Of a stretch of 45,655 bases of DNA, positions 1-8,981 are shown piece by piece. Location of the stretch: positions 1 through 45,655 of the forward strand of contig CALDZL010000044.1 of the NCBI GenBank assembly GCA_937944295.1, written 5' to 3'. The position numbers and the translations under genes are program-made. The notes beneath the pieces are model-generated. The model searched no databases, had not been told where the DNA came from, and saw nothing but the letters and a program-made list of their open reading frames with translations. Positions within the stretch are counted from its first letter, which is position 1. The number at the start of each line of letters is the position of its first letter. The stretch comes from an uncultured Sphingorhabdus sp. (lineage in GTDB: Bacteria > Pseudomonadota > Alphaproteobacteria > Sphingomonadales > Sphingomonadaceae).

Positions 1-231
1 CCTTATGTTGCAGATTTTTACTGTCACCAAGCCAGATTGATTATTGAAGTTGATGGAATAGTGCATGACATGGGCGATAATCCAGCAAGAGATGCAAAGC
101 GAGATGCATGGTTTGCAGAGCGCAATATAGAAGTCATAAGAGTGAAAGCATTAGATATTTTGAGAGATTCCATCAGTATCGGCCAATCGATTATAGACTA
201 TGCCAAAGATAAGATAGTTAAGGAAAAATAA
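1..231 (+). CDS. DUF559-like (VSR/restriction-endonuclease-fold) protein, C-terminal part only; 5' end outside window
   Basis: Frame 1 is open from base 1: PYVADFYCHQARLIIEVDGIVHD...RDAWFAERNIEVIRVKALDIL. The 'ADFYC...LIIEVDG..H' and 'R(D)..L...I.VIR' patterns are typical of DUF559 proteins. Stop overlaps next ATG (TAATG). Confidence 0.8.
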   Translation, partial: PYVADFYCHQARLIIEVDGIVHDMGDNPARDAKRDAWFAERNIEVIRVKALDILRDSISIGQSIIDYAKDKIVKEK

Positions 232-515
232 TGGACTTTATATCAATATTATCAATTTTTGTGATGGCCTGTTTTGTTGGCTATTATGTGGTTTGGTCGG
301 TAACGCCCGCGCTGCATACACCGCTCATGGCGGTTACCAATGCGATTAGCTCGGTTATCATTGTAGGTGCATTAATCGCGGCCGCTGCATCGGGTAGTCC
401 AGTTGCCAAATGGCTAGGATTAATTGGTGTGGTGCTTGCGAGCGTAAATATTTTCGGCGGTTTTGCTGTCACGGAACGCATGCTGGCCATGTATAAGAAA
501 AAGGAGAAGAAATGA
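231..515 (+). CDS. pntAB: NAD(P) transhydrogenase subunit alpha part 2 (membrane domain)
   Basis: 94-aa hydrophobic protein, 'HTPLMAVTNAISSVIIVGAL', hallmark of PntA-2; directly followed by pntB. Confidence 0.93.
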   Translation: MDFISILSIFVMACFVGYYVVWSVTPALHTPLMAVTNAISSVIIVGALIAAAASGSPVAKWLGLIGVVLASVNIFGGFAVTERMLAMYKKKEKK

Positions 516-2041
516 TGCGCATTTCTTCGATGATTGAAAAAACAAAACTGTCCAGCACAATCACAAAAATAGCAATGTCTGCTGTTGTTTTGATGGGTAC
601 TACATTGGCACCTGCTTATGCCGCAGACGATGGAGCGTCCGTAAATCCCTATGTGGCACTTGCCTATTTGATAGCGGGTGTATTGTTCATATTGGCTTTA
701 CGCGGATTATCATCCCCAGAAACAAGCCGTTCTGGTAACCGCTATGGTATGATCGGTATGCTGATCGCGGTGGTGACAACATTAATCACCCATGATGTAG
801 CCAGCTTACCAGAAATAGGTGTTGCTATAGCTATCGGCGGTATCATTGGTTTCGTAACCGCGCGCAAAATTGCCATGACAGATATGCCGCAGCTGGTGGC
901 TGGATTCCACAGCCTTGTTGGTATGGCCGCTGTTCTGGTAGGTGTAGCCGCTTATATGAACCCAGGTGCTTTTGATATTTTGGATGCGCAAAATGAGATT
1001 TTCACCGTTAGCCGTATCGAATTGGGTCTTGGCGTTGCCATTGGTGCGATAACATTTTCGGGAAGCGTCATCGCGTTTTTGAAACTCAATGGCAATATGT
1101 CGGGCAGCCCGATTATGCTGCCGATGCGCCATGTTTTGAACTTAGGCACTTTGGTCGCAATCATTGGTCTGACGGCTTATTTCTCAATCATGCCAACGGC
1201 TGATTCCATGACGGTGTTTTGGACCATATTGGCTTTGTCATTCATAATCGGTTTCTTGCTCATCATACCGATTGGCGGGGCGGATATGCCCGTCGTAGTA
1301 TCGATGCTCAACAGCTATTCGGGTTGGGCTGCGGCTGCCATGGGCTTTACGCTTGGTAATACGGCTATGATTATCACAGGCGCTTTGGTTGGATCTTCGG
1401 GTGCAATTTTATCCTATATCATGTGCAAGGCTATGAACCGAAGCTTCATCAGCGTGATTGCTGGCGGTTTTGGTGCAGACGATAGCGGCGGCGAAAAAGG
1501 TGAGAAGATTGATCGCCCTTGGAAACGCGGTAGCGCCGAAGATGCTGCCTTTATGATGAAACAAGCCGAGAATATCATCATTGTACCAGGCTATGGCATG
1601 GCTGTTGCGCAAGCGCAGCATGTGTTGCGCGAAATGTGCGAAGCTTTAAAAGAAGAAGGGGTAGGCATTAAATTTGCCATTCACCCTGTGGCTGGCCGTA
1701 TGCCGGGGCATATGAATGTTTTGTTAGCAGAGGCCAATGTCCCTTATGATGAAGTGTTTGAACTAGAGGATATTAACAGCGAATTTTCACAAGCTGATGT
1801 CGCCTTTATCATTGGTGCGAATGATGTTGTAAACCCTGCAGCGAAAACAGACAAAGGTTCACCAATTTATGGCATGCCCGTTTTTGATGTTGACAAGGCC
1901 AAACAGATATTCTTTATCAAACGTTCAATGGGCGGCGTTGGCTACGCTGGCGTTGATAATGAAGTCTTTTACATGGATCAAACCATGATGTTACTCTCAG
2001 ATGCTAAAAAAATGTGTGAAGAAATCACCAAAGCGCTCTAA
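512..2041 (+). CDS. pntB: NAD(P)(+) transhydrogenase (Re/Si-specific) subunit beta, with N-terminal extension
   Basis: Conserved PntB motifs: 'PMRHVLNLGTLVAIIGLTAYFS', 'DMPVVVSMLNSYSGWAAAAMGF', 'VPGYGMAVAQAQHVLREM', 'HPVAGRMPGHMNVLLAEANVPYDEV', 'IGANDVVNPAA'. Overlaps pntAB by 4 nt. Confidence 0.96.
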   Translation: MMRISSMIEKTKLSSTITKIAMSAVVLMGTTLAPAYAADDGASVNPYVALAYLIAGVLFILALRGLSSPETSRSGNRYGMIGMLIAVVTTLITHDVASLPEIGVAIAIGGIIGFVTARKIAMTDMPQLVAGFHSLVGMAAVLVGVAAYMNPGAFDILDAQNEIFTVSRIELGLGVAIGAITFSGSVIAFLKLNGNMSGSPIMLPMRHVLNLGTLVAIIGLTAYFSIMPTADSMTVFWTILALSFIIGFLLIIPIGGADMPVVVSMLNSYSGWAAAAMGFTLGNTAMIITGALVGSSGAILSYIMCKAMNRSFISVIAGGFGADDSGGEKGEKIDRPWKRGSAEDAAFMMKQAENIIIVPGYGMAVAQAQHVLREMCEALKEEGVGIKFAIHPVAGRMPGHMNVLLAEANVPYDEVFELEDINSEFSQADVAFIIGANDVVNPAAKTDKGSPIYGMPVFDVDKAKQIFFIKRSMGGVGYAGVDNEVFYMDQTMMLLSDAKKMCEEITKAL

Positions 2042-2123
2042 GAAACATATCATCTTATAAATATTCAATTCATCCTTTATCGATTATGCGATGAATGTAA
2101 TTTACCTATCATCTGGGAAAAAT

Positions 2124-2822
2124 ATGCAAAAAATCGGTTTAATTGGCGGAATGAGCTGGGCTTCGACCGAGCTATATTATCGCTATATCAATAAAAAAAT
2201 ACAGCAAGAACAAGGCGGCATGTGTAGTGCTCCGATCTTGCTTGAAAGCCATAATTTTTGCGATTTATCACGGGCGCAAAGCGAAGTAGAATGGGAGCAT
2301 ATTTATAAACAGCTCTCTCTTTCGGCCAAACGTTTGGAGCGAGCAGGGGCTAAAGCTATCGCAATATGCGCAAATAGTATGCACCGAGTTGCCGACCGTG
2401 TTGCAGAGAATATTAATATACCGCTCATCCATATTGCCGATGTTATAGGGGATCGGTTAAAAGATGATGGCATAAACAAAGCAGCTTTGCTGGGTACGCG
2501 CAATGTAACCACTGAAAATTGGTATCGTCAGCGTTTGGTGAAGAAAGGTGTGACTCTCTTACCAGCAGATAGCAAACGAGCGACCGAGATTGATCGTATC
2601 ATCTATGACGAATTAATGATTGGTAGAGCAAGCCGTGATTCTGAACGCACGCTCAAAACATTCATCACTAATATTGATAAGGAGAGTGTTGAAGCTATTG
2701 TTTTGGGCTGTACGGAATTGAATATGGTGGTGGATACAAAGGCGAATATTTTGCCCATTTATGATAGTATGGAAATTCATAGCGATGCGATTGTTGACTT
2801 TATTTTGTCAGATGAAGAATAA
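2124..2822 (+). CDS. Aspartate/glutamate racemase family protein
   Basis: 'MQKIGLIGGMSWASTELYYRYIN', 'AICANSMHRVADRV', 'VLGCTELNMVVD' are typical of the Asp/Glu racemase family. Start trimmed from 2091 to the ATG before QKIGLIGGMSW. Confidence 0.88.
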   Translation: MQKIGLIGGMSWASTELYYRYINKKIQQEQGGMCSAPILLESHNFCDLSRAQSEVEWEHIYKQLSLSAKRLERAGAKAIAICANSMHRVADRVAENINIPLIHIADVIGDRLKDDGINKAALLGTRNVTTENWYRQRLVKKGVTLLPADSKRATEIDRIIYDELMIGRASRDSERTLKTFITNIDKESVEAIVLGCTELNMVVDTKANILPIYDSMEIHSDAIVDFILSDEE

Positions 2823-2875
2823 TAAAGACAAAAGCATTGATAATATTGTTGAAATAATGGTTGCAAATTGAAATG

Positions 2876-2903
2876 ACTCCTTACATTCTATCGGTTAAGG
2901 AGT
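2876..2903 (+). promoter_or_regulatory. Hairpin in 5' UTR sequestering the Shine-Dalgarno of the beta-helix gene
   Basis: ACTCCTTA (2876-2883) and TAAGGAGT (2896-2903) are perfect 8-bp inverted repeats, 12-nt loop; right arm contains AAGGAG, the SD for ATG at 2913. Confidence 0.6.
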
Positions 2904-2912
2904 GAGACCTTT

Positions 2913-4145
2913 ATGAAATATATTGTCAGTGCCGCTATTATCAGCGGTTTAATCTTAAGCGTATCAACTGCTTATGCAAAAACCATTAATGTAGCGCCGG
3001 GACCAAATGCGCAAGAAGAATTGCAAGAAGCCCTGATATTAGCCGAAGAGGGCGATGTTATAAATTTATTAGTAGGCAAATATATTTTAACCGATGGTCT
3101 ATCGCTTGATGTAAATGGTGTAACGATAAAGGGGCAAGGCGAAGATAAGACCATATTAGATTTCACGGATCAAAAAGGATCAGGTGAGGGATTATTGGTC
3201 ACATCACATGATGTTTTTTTAACGGGTTTTGCTATTGAAAATAGCAAAGGTGACGGTATCAAATCTAAAGGTGCCGATCAAATAGTAATTTCAAAAGTGC
3301 GTGTGGAATGGACAGGCGGCCCTGATCCTGAAAATGGTGCTTATGGTATTTATCCCGTAGAGAGCAAAAATGTTTTGGTTGATGGCGTGCAGGTTTATGG
3401 TGCATCCGATGCTGGCATATATGTGGGGCAATCGCAAAATATTATTGTCCGTTATTCGATTGTAAAAGAAAATGTAGCAGGCATTGAGATTGAAAATAGC
3501 TATGGTGCGGATGTTTATCAAAATTTAGCGACCGAAAATACAGGCGGTATTTTGGTTTTTGATTTACCAGATATTCCGCAGCAAGGCGGCAAAGATGTTC
3601 GTGTTTACCACAATTTTGTGCATAATAATAATACAGCAAATTTTGCACCCGAAGGCAATATAGTGGGTACAGTACCAGCGGGCACGGGTATAATGGTAAT
3701 GTCCAGCCGTAATGTGGAAGTATTTGAAAATATTATAGATGATAATGCTACGGGTAATATATTGATCGTGGGATATCCCAATCAAACGCAGGATGAAAAA
3801 TATAATCCTAGAGCGATTGACATTAGAGTTTTTGCCAATCGACACGGTAAAGCAGGGTATAAACCTGGTTTTCCTGGTGGTGATATGTTAGCGCAAGCCT
3901 TAGGTGGTTCGCTGCCCCCTATCATATATGATGGTACGGGTGAAAACATCCAAATATCCGATAAAGTACCAGCGATATCACTTAACATATCAAAAGCGGG
4001 ACGTCCCTTAACCGAAGCACGGCCATCTGCTTATCCCAGTGATAGCGAATTTGAAGGACTAAAATTGAAACCGATAATTATGCCTGCGGTTATGGAAGAT
4101 AAGATATTTTCTATTCTATCGAAAGATGAATTGCCCGCCCAATGA
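2913..4145 (+). CDS. Secreted parallel beta-helix repeat protein (TIGR03805-type)
   Basis: Signal peptide MKYIVSAAIISGLILSVSTAYA; repeated short beta-helix rungs (NVLVDGVQVYGASDAGIYVGQSQNIIVRYSIVKENVAGIEIENSYGADVYQN); adjacent to the cytochrome-like partner. Confidence 0.85.
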   Translation: MKYIVSAAIISGLILSVSTAYAKTINVAPGPNAQEELQEALILAEEGDVINLLVGKYILTDGLSLDVNGVTIKGQGEDKTILDFTDQKGSGEGLLVTSHDVFLTGFAIENSKGDGIKSKGADQIVISKVRVEWTGGPDPENGAYGIYPVESKNVLVDGVQVYGASDAGIYVGQSQNIIVRYSIVKENVAGIEIENSYGADVYQNLATENTGGILVFDLPDIPQQGGKDVRVYHNFVHNNNTANFAPEGNIVGTVPAGTGIMVMSSRNVEVFENIIDDNATGNILIVGYPNQTQDEKYNPRAIDIRVFANRHGKAGYKPGFPGGDMLAQALGGSLPPIIYDGTGENIQISDKVPAISLNISKAGRPLTEARPSAYPSDSEFEGLKLKPIIMPAVMEDKIFSILSKDELPAQ

Positions 4146-5188
4146 TAGGAAAGCCAGCATATCTCTGGGCCCATATAGCAACTATTTCGTCTTTACTGAT
4201 TGGATTAACAGGCCTAGCTAAGCCATCGGATGAAGCAGTTTTATCTGTAAAATATCCAAAGGCTTTGTCTGAATATGGCTTTCATGATGATAGTAAAATA
4301 GGTTTTACGCCGCACAAGACATTGATAGAATATGATTTAGATGTTCCATTATTTTCCGATTATATAGAAAAATCGCGTTATATTTATATACCTGAGGGGA
4401 AATCTGCTCAAGCAAAAGGTAATGGTCTCATCGATTTTCCCGTGGGCAGTGCTATCATTAAAAATTTTGGATATATGCAAGACGGAGAAATGCGCTTTAT
4501 CGAAACGCGTTTGTTGCTTCGGCGAGAAGCTGAATGGCTTGCTCTGCCTTATATGTGGAATGAAACGCAAGATGATGCTGTATTGAAACTGGCAGGGGCT
4601 AGGTTATCCATTAGTTTTACGGACCCTAATGCTATGCAGCGTACCATTGATTATGCAGTACCTAATAAAAATCAATGCAAAGAATGTCATGGCGTGGATG
4701 ATGGGATTAGCAATAAAGTAATGCCTATTGGTCCCAAAATCCGTACTTTGAAACAATCTACTATTGATGCTCTACTTAATGCCAATGCTTTGGATATCAA
4801 TGGTCAGGCTAAGTTTGCACCTTGGGATAAAGGTGATAATTTATTGGAGAAGAACGCACGAAATTATCTTGATATTAATTGTGCGCATTGCCATAATCCT
4901 AGGGGTTCGGCCAGTAATTCAGGATTATTTTTGGATTATGAACAGAGTAGCCCCGTTTCATATGGCATATATAAACGCCCCGTGGCAGCTGGACGCGGCA
5001 GCGGGGGCTTAGAATATGCGATAAAACCAGGTCATGCTAATGAATCTATCATAATTCATCGTATGAAGAGCAATGATGCAGGCGTTGCAATGCCGCAATT
5101 AGGGCGTTCTATTGTGCACCACGAGGGCGTTGCTCTTATTAGCAATTGGATAGATCAAATGGATATTAAGAATTCTTCATCCGATTAG
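4142..5188 (+). CDS. Di-heme c-type cytochrome-like protein (SO2930 / HNE_0200 family)
   Basis: Two CXXCH motifs, NQCKECHG and INCAHCHNPRG, N-terminal hydrophobic segment, 'DVPLFSDYIEKSRYIYIPEGKSA'. ATGA overlap with upstream beta-helix gene. Confidence 0.85.
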   Translation: MIGKPAYLWAHIATISSLLIGLTGLAKPSDEAVLSVKYPKALSEYGFHDDSKIGFTPHKTLIEYDLDVPLFSDYIEKSRYIYIPEGKSAQAKGNGLIDFPVGSAIIKNFGYMQDGEMRFIETRLLLRREAEWLALPYMWNETQDDAVLKLAGARLSISFTDPNAMQRTIDYAVPNKNQCKECHGVDDGISNKVMPIGPKIRTLKQSTIDALLNANALDINGQAKFAPWDKGDNLLEKNARNYLDINCAHCHNPRGSASNSGLFLDYEQSSPVSYGIYKRPVAAGRGSGGLEYAIKPGHANESIIIHRMKSNDAGVAMPQLGRSIVHHEGVALISNWIDQMDIKNSSSD

Positions 5189-5250
5189 TTGTAAACCAAC
5201 TTAAAATTATTAAAATCTTGCCGTTCTTTATATTATTATTGGAGATTAAA

Positions 5251-5520
5251 ATGGCAATTTCATCAAAATTACATGGAAAATTATTGGTGCGCTGTGGACA
5301 TTTGGAATATTGTTTGCGCCGTGATGATATTGAGACAATTTATATCGCATATTGTCGTTTTAGAGATACTATAGTGGAAGTAGGAAATCACAATTATTGG
5401 AAAAAACATCCTGAAGAATTGCGTAAATATATGAATCTACTACACAGTTGCGAGACAAAAATGCGGATTTATGGTGCGAACATTACGGGTATAGCACCGA
5501 CATTGTCTTTGAGTGCTTAA
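5251..5520 (+). CDS. Hypothetical protein (~89 aa)
   Basis: Open frame with SD-like GGAG upstream of ATG 5251; no family recognised. Confidence 0.55.
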   Translation: MAISSKLHGKLLVRCGHLEYCLRRDDIETIYIAYCRFRDTIVEVGNHNYWKKHPEELRKYMNLLHSCETKMRIYGANITGIAPTLSLSA

Positions 5521-5525
5521 TGATT

Positions 5526-5951
5526 TTACTGAGCCGTCCAACGTTGTGTTTGACAGATGAACAGTACGCAACCCTTTACAACTAAACGACCGTCCTTGGC
5601 TTTGTATAGAACAGACTTATATGTTTTACCGCTCTTGGGGTCATAGATACGGCCTTTCCACTTATCACCATTAGCTTTGAAATTTGTTAAAAAATCAAGG
5701 CCTAAAAGAGTTCTATTACGCAGGCTTTTATCAGGGTTATTGACATCTTTTTGGCCAACACCATCTGGGGGAGGTACCAAAAATTTAGTAATGCGTCCAC
5801 ATAGGCTATTTCCACATTTTCTAATGGTAATAAGAGCATCTTTGTCAGCAGTTTTCCATATACCATTGACTGATGCTGGGGCTGCATATGCTGGGCTAGA
5901 GATTGAGACAATTGTCGCTAAAGCCGATAATATCAATAAATTTTTGCGCAT
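5526..5951 (-). CDS. DUF2147 domain-containing secreted protein
   Basis: Signal peptide, then 'VNGIWKTADKDALITIRKCGNSLCGRI...GKTYKSVLYKAKDGRLVVKGCVLFICQTQRW', typical DUF2147. Confidence 0.88.
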   Translation of the reverse strand: MRKNLLILSALATIVSISSPAYAAPASVNGIWKTADKDALITIRKCGNSLCGRITKFLVPPPDGVGQKDVNNPDKSLRNRTLLGLDFLTNFKANGDKWKGRIYDPKSGKTYKSVLYKAKDGRLVVKGCVLFICQTQRWTAQ

Positions 5952-6139
5952 AAATACTCCATATTTTGATGTAATGTTCGTTTAACATCTCTATTCGGTT
6001 ACAGCTCTAAATGTTTGAGCATGAACCTAAGCAGAATATGCTATCACCAGTTGTATTGTTCAAATGTAACAATGATATCAAAAACCATGATACTAAATTT
6101 ATGAGTTTGTAAAGCCAATGCGCCCTGCTATTAAGAGGT

Positions 6140-6763
6140 ATGAATGATACTATATTATACGACTATTGGCGCAGTTCCGCAGCGTATCGCGTAAGAATTG
6201 CTCTGAATTTGAAAAAGATTGATTATAACTCAATTTCTATTGATTTATCTGCTGGTGATCAAAAAGAAGCAAATTATTTGGCAAAGAATCCGCAAGGCTT
6301 AGTGCCAATGCTATCCATTGATGGACATGACCTTACTCAATCAATGGCAATTATTGATTATTTGGACAGGAATGATAATGATTTTTATTCCAATGAGCCA
6401 GCGGAGCGTGCCAAGATATTTGCTCATGCGATGATAATTGCTGCTGATATACATCCACTCAATAATTTGCGCATATTAAAATATTTACGCAATGAACTAT
6501 ACCAAGACGATACGGGCATATCGGCTTGGTATCACCGCTGGATATTAGATGGCTTCAAAGCATTAGAGTCATTTGCACCTAGTGATGGTTATTTTGGCGG
6601 AGATAAGCCTAATATAGTGGATATTTGTCTAGTCCCACAGATATATAATGCGCGGAGATTTGATACGCCATTGAACGAATTTCCAAAATTATTAGCTATT
6701 GATGCACGTTGTAATAGGCTTGATGCTTTTGAAAAAGCTATTCCAGAAAATGTTAAGCCCTAA
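6140..6763 (+). CDS. maiA: Maleylacetoacetate isomerase / zeta-class glutathione S-transferase
   Basis: 'DYWRSSAAYRVRIALNLKKIDY' (zeta-class SSxxxRVRIAL motif), 'NPQGLVPML', 'LTQSMAIIDYL'. Confidence 0.9.
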   Translation: MNDTILYDYWRSSAAYRVRIALNLKKIDYNSISIDLSAGDQKEANYLAKNPQGLVPMLSIDGHDLTQSMAIIDYLDRNDNDFYSNEPAERAKIFAHAMIIAADIHPLNNLRILKYLRNELYQDDTGISAWYHRWILDGFKALESFAPSDGYFGGDKPNIVDICLVPQIYNARRFDTPLNEFPKLLAIDARCNRLDAFEKAIPENVKP

Positions 6764-6810
6764 TTCACGAATTTATTTCATATCAATTTTGGCAAGAATT
6801 TGAGACTATT

Positions 6811-8943
6811 ATGATACGTAAAACCTTATTATTATCGGCTTCCTTGGTTATATTATCCCAAAATAATACCGTCTATGCACAGACAGTCGCAAAGAATGTG
6901 GCGATTAACCCTCCATGCGATGAGGGTGAAGATTGTATATTGCCTGAGAGAATAAAAGAGATTGTCGTTATTGGCACTGCTCTTGAAGATCCAATTGGTG
7001 ATCTCGCCTATAATGTTACAACTATTAGACCCAATCCGCAATTCCGTCTTGAAAATGAATTACGAAAAACACCTGGATTACAGCAATTTCGTGCTAGTGA
7101 TGCACGCACTGCTAATCCCACTAGCCAAGGCATTACGCTGCGGGGATTGAGTGCGAATGCAGCATCTAGGGCTTTATTATTATTGGATGGTGTTCCGCAA
7201 TCAGACCCTTTTGGCGGTTGGATCGCTTGGCCTGGCTATGATGCACTACCAATAACCCAAGCGCGAATTAAACGAGGCGGGGGCAGCGGTGCTGATGGAC
7301 AAGGGGCTCTTGCTGGCACAATAGAGCTTTTTAGCAGTGACATCGGCAATGCTTTTGATGTTAGCGCAGCTTATGGCAGCCGCGACATATTTGAGAGCAA
7401 ATTATCAGCAGGCCGCAAGCTTGGGCAAGGGCAATTGACGTTTTCAGCCAGTTATGCACGCGGTGATGGATTTATTCCTATTATAGAGGAACAGCGTGGT
7501 TCAATTGATCGTCAGGCTGCCTATGAGCAAATAGGGGCGGCATTGCGTTTTGTTGCACCATTAACAGAATTAACGGAATTACAAGCTAATATCAGAGCAT
7601 TTACCGATGATCGTGAACGCGGATTTGCTTTTAGTGAAAACCATAATGATGGTGTTGATGCTAGCATAAGAATTGTTAATCGAAATAGTGATAATCTAAA
7701 ATATTCAGCTCTAGCCTATATACAAATCCGTAACTTTGATGCGAGTTTTGGTGGTGGTATTCCAGCTGACCGTAGTAGCGTTAATCAAGTGTTTGAGCAA
7801 TTTAATGTGCCTTCCACTGGATTGGGAGCACGCTTAGAATTGCGCCCTAATATTGGTGATATAGCCCAGCTGCGTATAGGTGGAGATTGGCGCCGGACTG
7901 TTGGTGAGACAAATGAACGTTTCTTTTTTCAAGGAGGCGTACCTTTAAGAGGGCGTAATGCAGGAGGGGAGAGCGATACTTATGGTTTATTCTCGGAAAT
8001 ATCTGTACAGCCTAGCGACAAGCTTATTCTAACGGGCGGCGTGCGTGTAGATTTTTGGAATATAAGCGACGGATTTCGGCGCGAATTTGAATTGATAAAC
8101 CCTTTCCCAGGCTCGCCAAGAGTAGATATTGATTTTGATAATCGCTCAGGAACAGAATTTACCGGCCGAGGCGGTTTTACCTATGAAATTAATGAAGATA
8201 TTAGCCTGAGGGGAGCGGCCTATCTTGGCTGGCGATTGCCCACTTTGAATGAATTATTCAGACCTTTTCGTGTTGGCCCAGATGCAACGGCGGCTAATGA
8301 ATTTTTAGAACCCGAACAATCCGAAGGTATTGATTTAGGGCTTGATTATGATGATGGTAATTATCAGTTAGGCGTTACATTGTTTTATAATCGATTAGAA
8401 GATGCGATTGCTAATGTTACCTTAGATAGTGGTCCAGGTCTTTTTCCTGGAGTGGGATTTGTATCGGGTGCAGGATTATTTGCCCAACGGCAGAATATTG
8501 ATGCGGTAGAAGCGCAAGGGTTAGAATTTGATGCAAAACTTAACCTTAATCAGCAACTATCTATTGGTGCATCTTACAGCTATATAGATGCAAATATTGA
8601 ATCAAGCGGGAATGCGTTGGCGATTAATGGATTGCGGCCCGAACAAGTAGCTGATCATCATGCGAGCGGTTTTGTTCGTTATGAGGATAGTTCGGGCAAT
8701 GCAGTATCTTTTGACGCAACCTATTTGGGGTCTCGATTTGAAGATGATAGCAATAGTTTGTCTCTGACAGATTCGCTAAGTATAGATGCCTCAGCTGCAT
8801 ATAAAATAACAAAAAATATATCCATAAATGCGCGTATTGAGAATATTTTTGATACGCAAATACAGGCTGCTATTTCATCGACGGGTATAATTGAACGCAC
8901 ACGCGCAAGAACTATAGTAGTAGGATTGCAGCTTAGCTTGTAA
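6811..8943 (+). CDS. TonB-dependent receptor
   Basis: Signal peptide, plug domain ('ELRKTPGLQQFRASDARTANPTSQGITLRGLSANAASRALLLLDGVPQSDPFGGW'), beta-barrel, C-terminal 'RARTIVVGLQLSL'. Confidence 0.93.
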   Translation: MIRKTLLLSASLVILSQNNTVYAQTVAKNVAINPPCDEGEDCILPERIKEIVVIGTALEDPIGDLAYNVTTIRPNPQFRLENELRKTPGLQQFRASDARTANPTSQGITLRGLSANAASRALLLLDGVPQSDPFGGWIAWPGYDALPITQARIKRGGGSGADGQGALAGTIELFSSDIGNAFDVSAAYGSRDIFESKLSAGRKLGQGQLTFSASYARGDGFIPIIEEQRGSIDRQAAYEQIGAALRFVAPLTELTELQANIRAFTDDRERGFAFSENHNDGVDASIRIVNRNSDNLKYSALAYIQIRNFDASFGGGIPADRSSVNQVFEQFNVPSTGLGARLELRPNIGDIAQLRIGGDWRRTVGETNERFFFQGGVPLRGRNAGGESDTYGLFSEISVQPSDKLILTGGVRVDFWNISDGFRREFELINPFPGSPRVDIDFDNRSGTEFTGRGGFTYEINEDISLRGAAYLGWRLPTLNELFRPFRVGPDATAANEFLEPEQSEGIDLGLDYDDGNYQLGVTLFYNRLEDAIANVTLDSGPGLFPGVGFVSGAGLFAQRQNIDAVEAQGLEFDAKLNLNQQLSIGASYSYIDANIESSGNALAINGLRPEQVADHHASGFVRYEDSSGNAVSFDATYLGSRFEDDSNSLSLTDSLSIDASAAYKITKNISINARIENIFDTQIQAAISSTGIIERTRARTIVVGLQLSL

Positions 8944-8957
8944 TTGTATAAGCTATT

Positions 8958-8980
8958 ATGAAATAAAAAGGTAATTTCAT
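8958..8980. promoter_or_regulatory. Inverted repeat immediately upstream of the marR start codon
   Basis: ATGAAAT (8958-8964) and ATTTCAT (8974-8980) are perfect 7-bp arms around AAAAAGGTA, which contains the SD-like AAGG. Confidence 0.4.
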
Positions 8981-8981
8981 T

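Noticed and set aside
806-1132. 108-aa minus-strand ORF opposite pntB
   Set aside because: Overlaps the highly conserved PntB membrane domain; typical shadow ORF.
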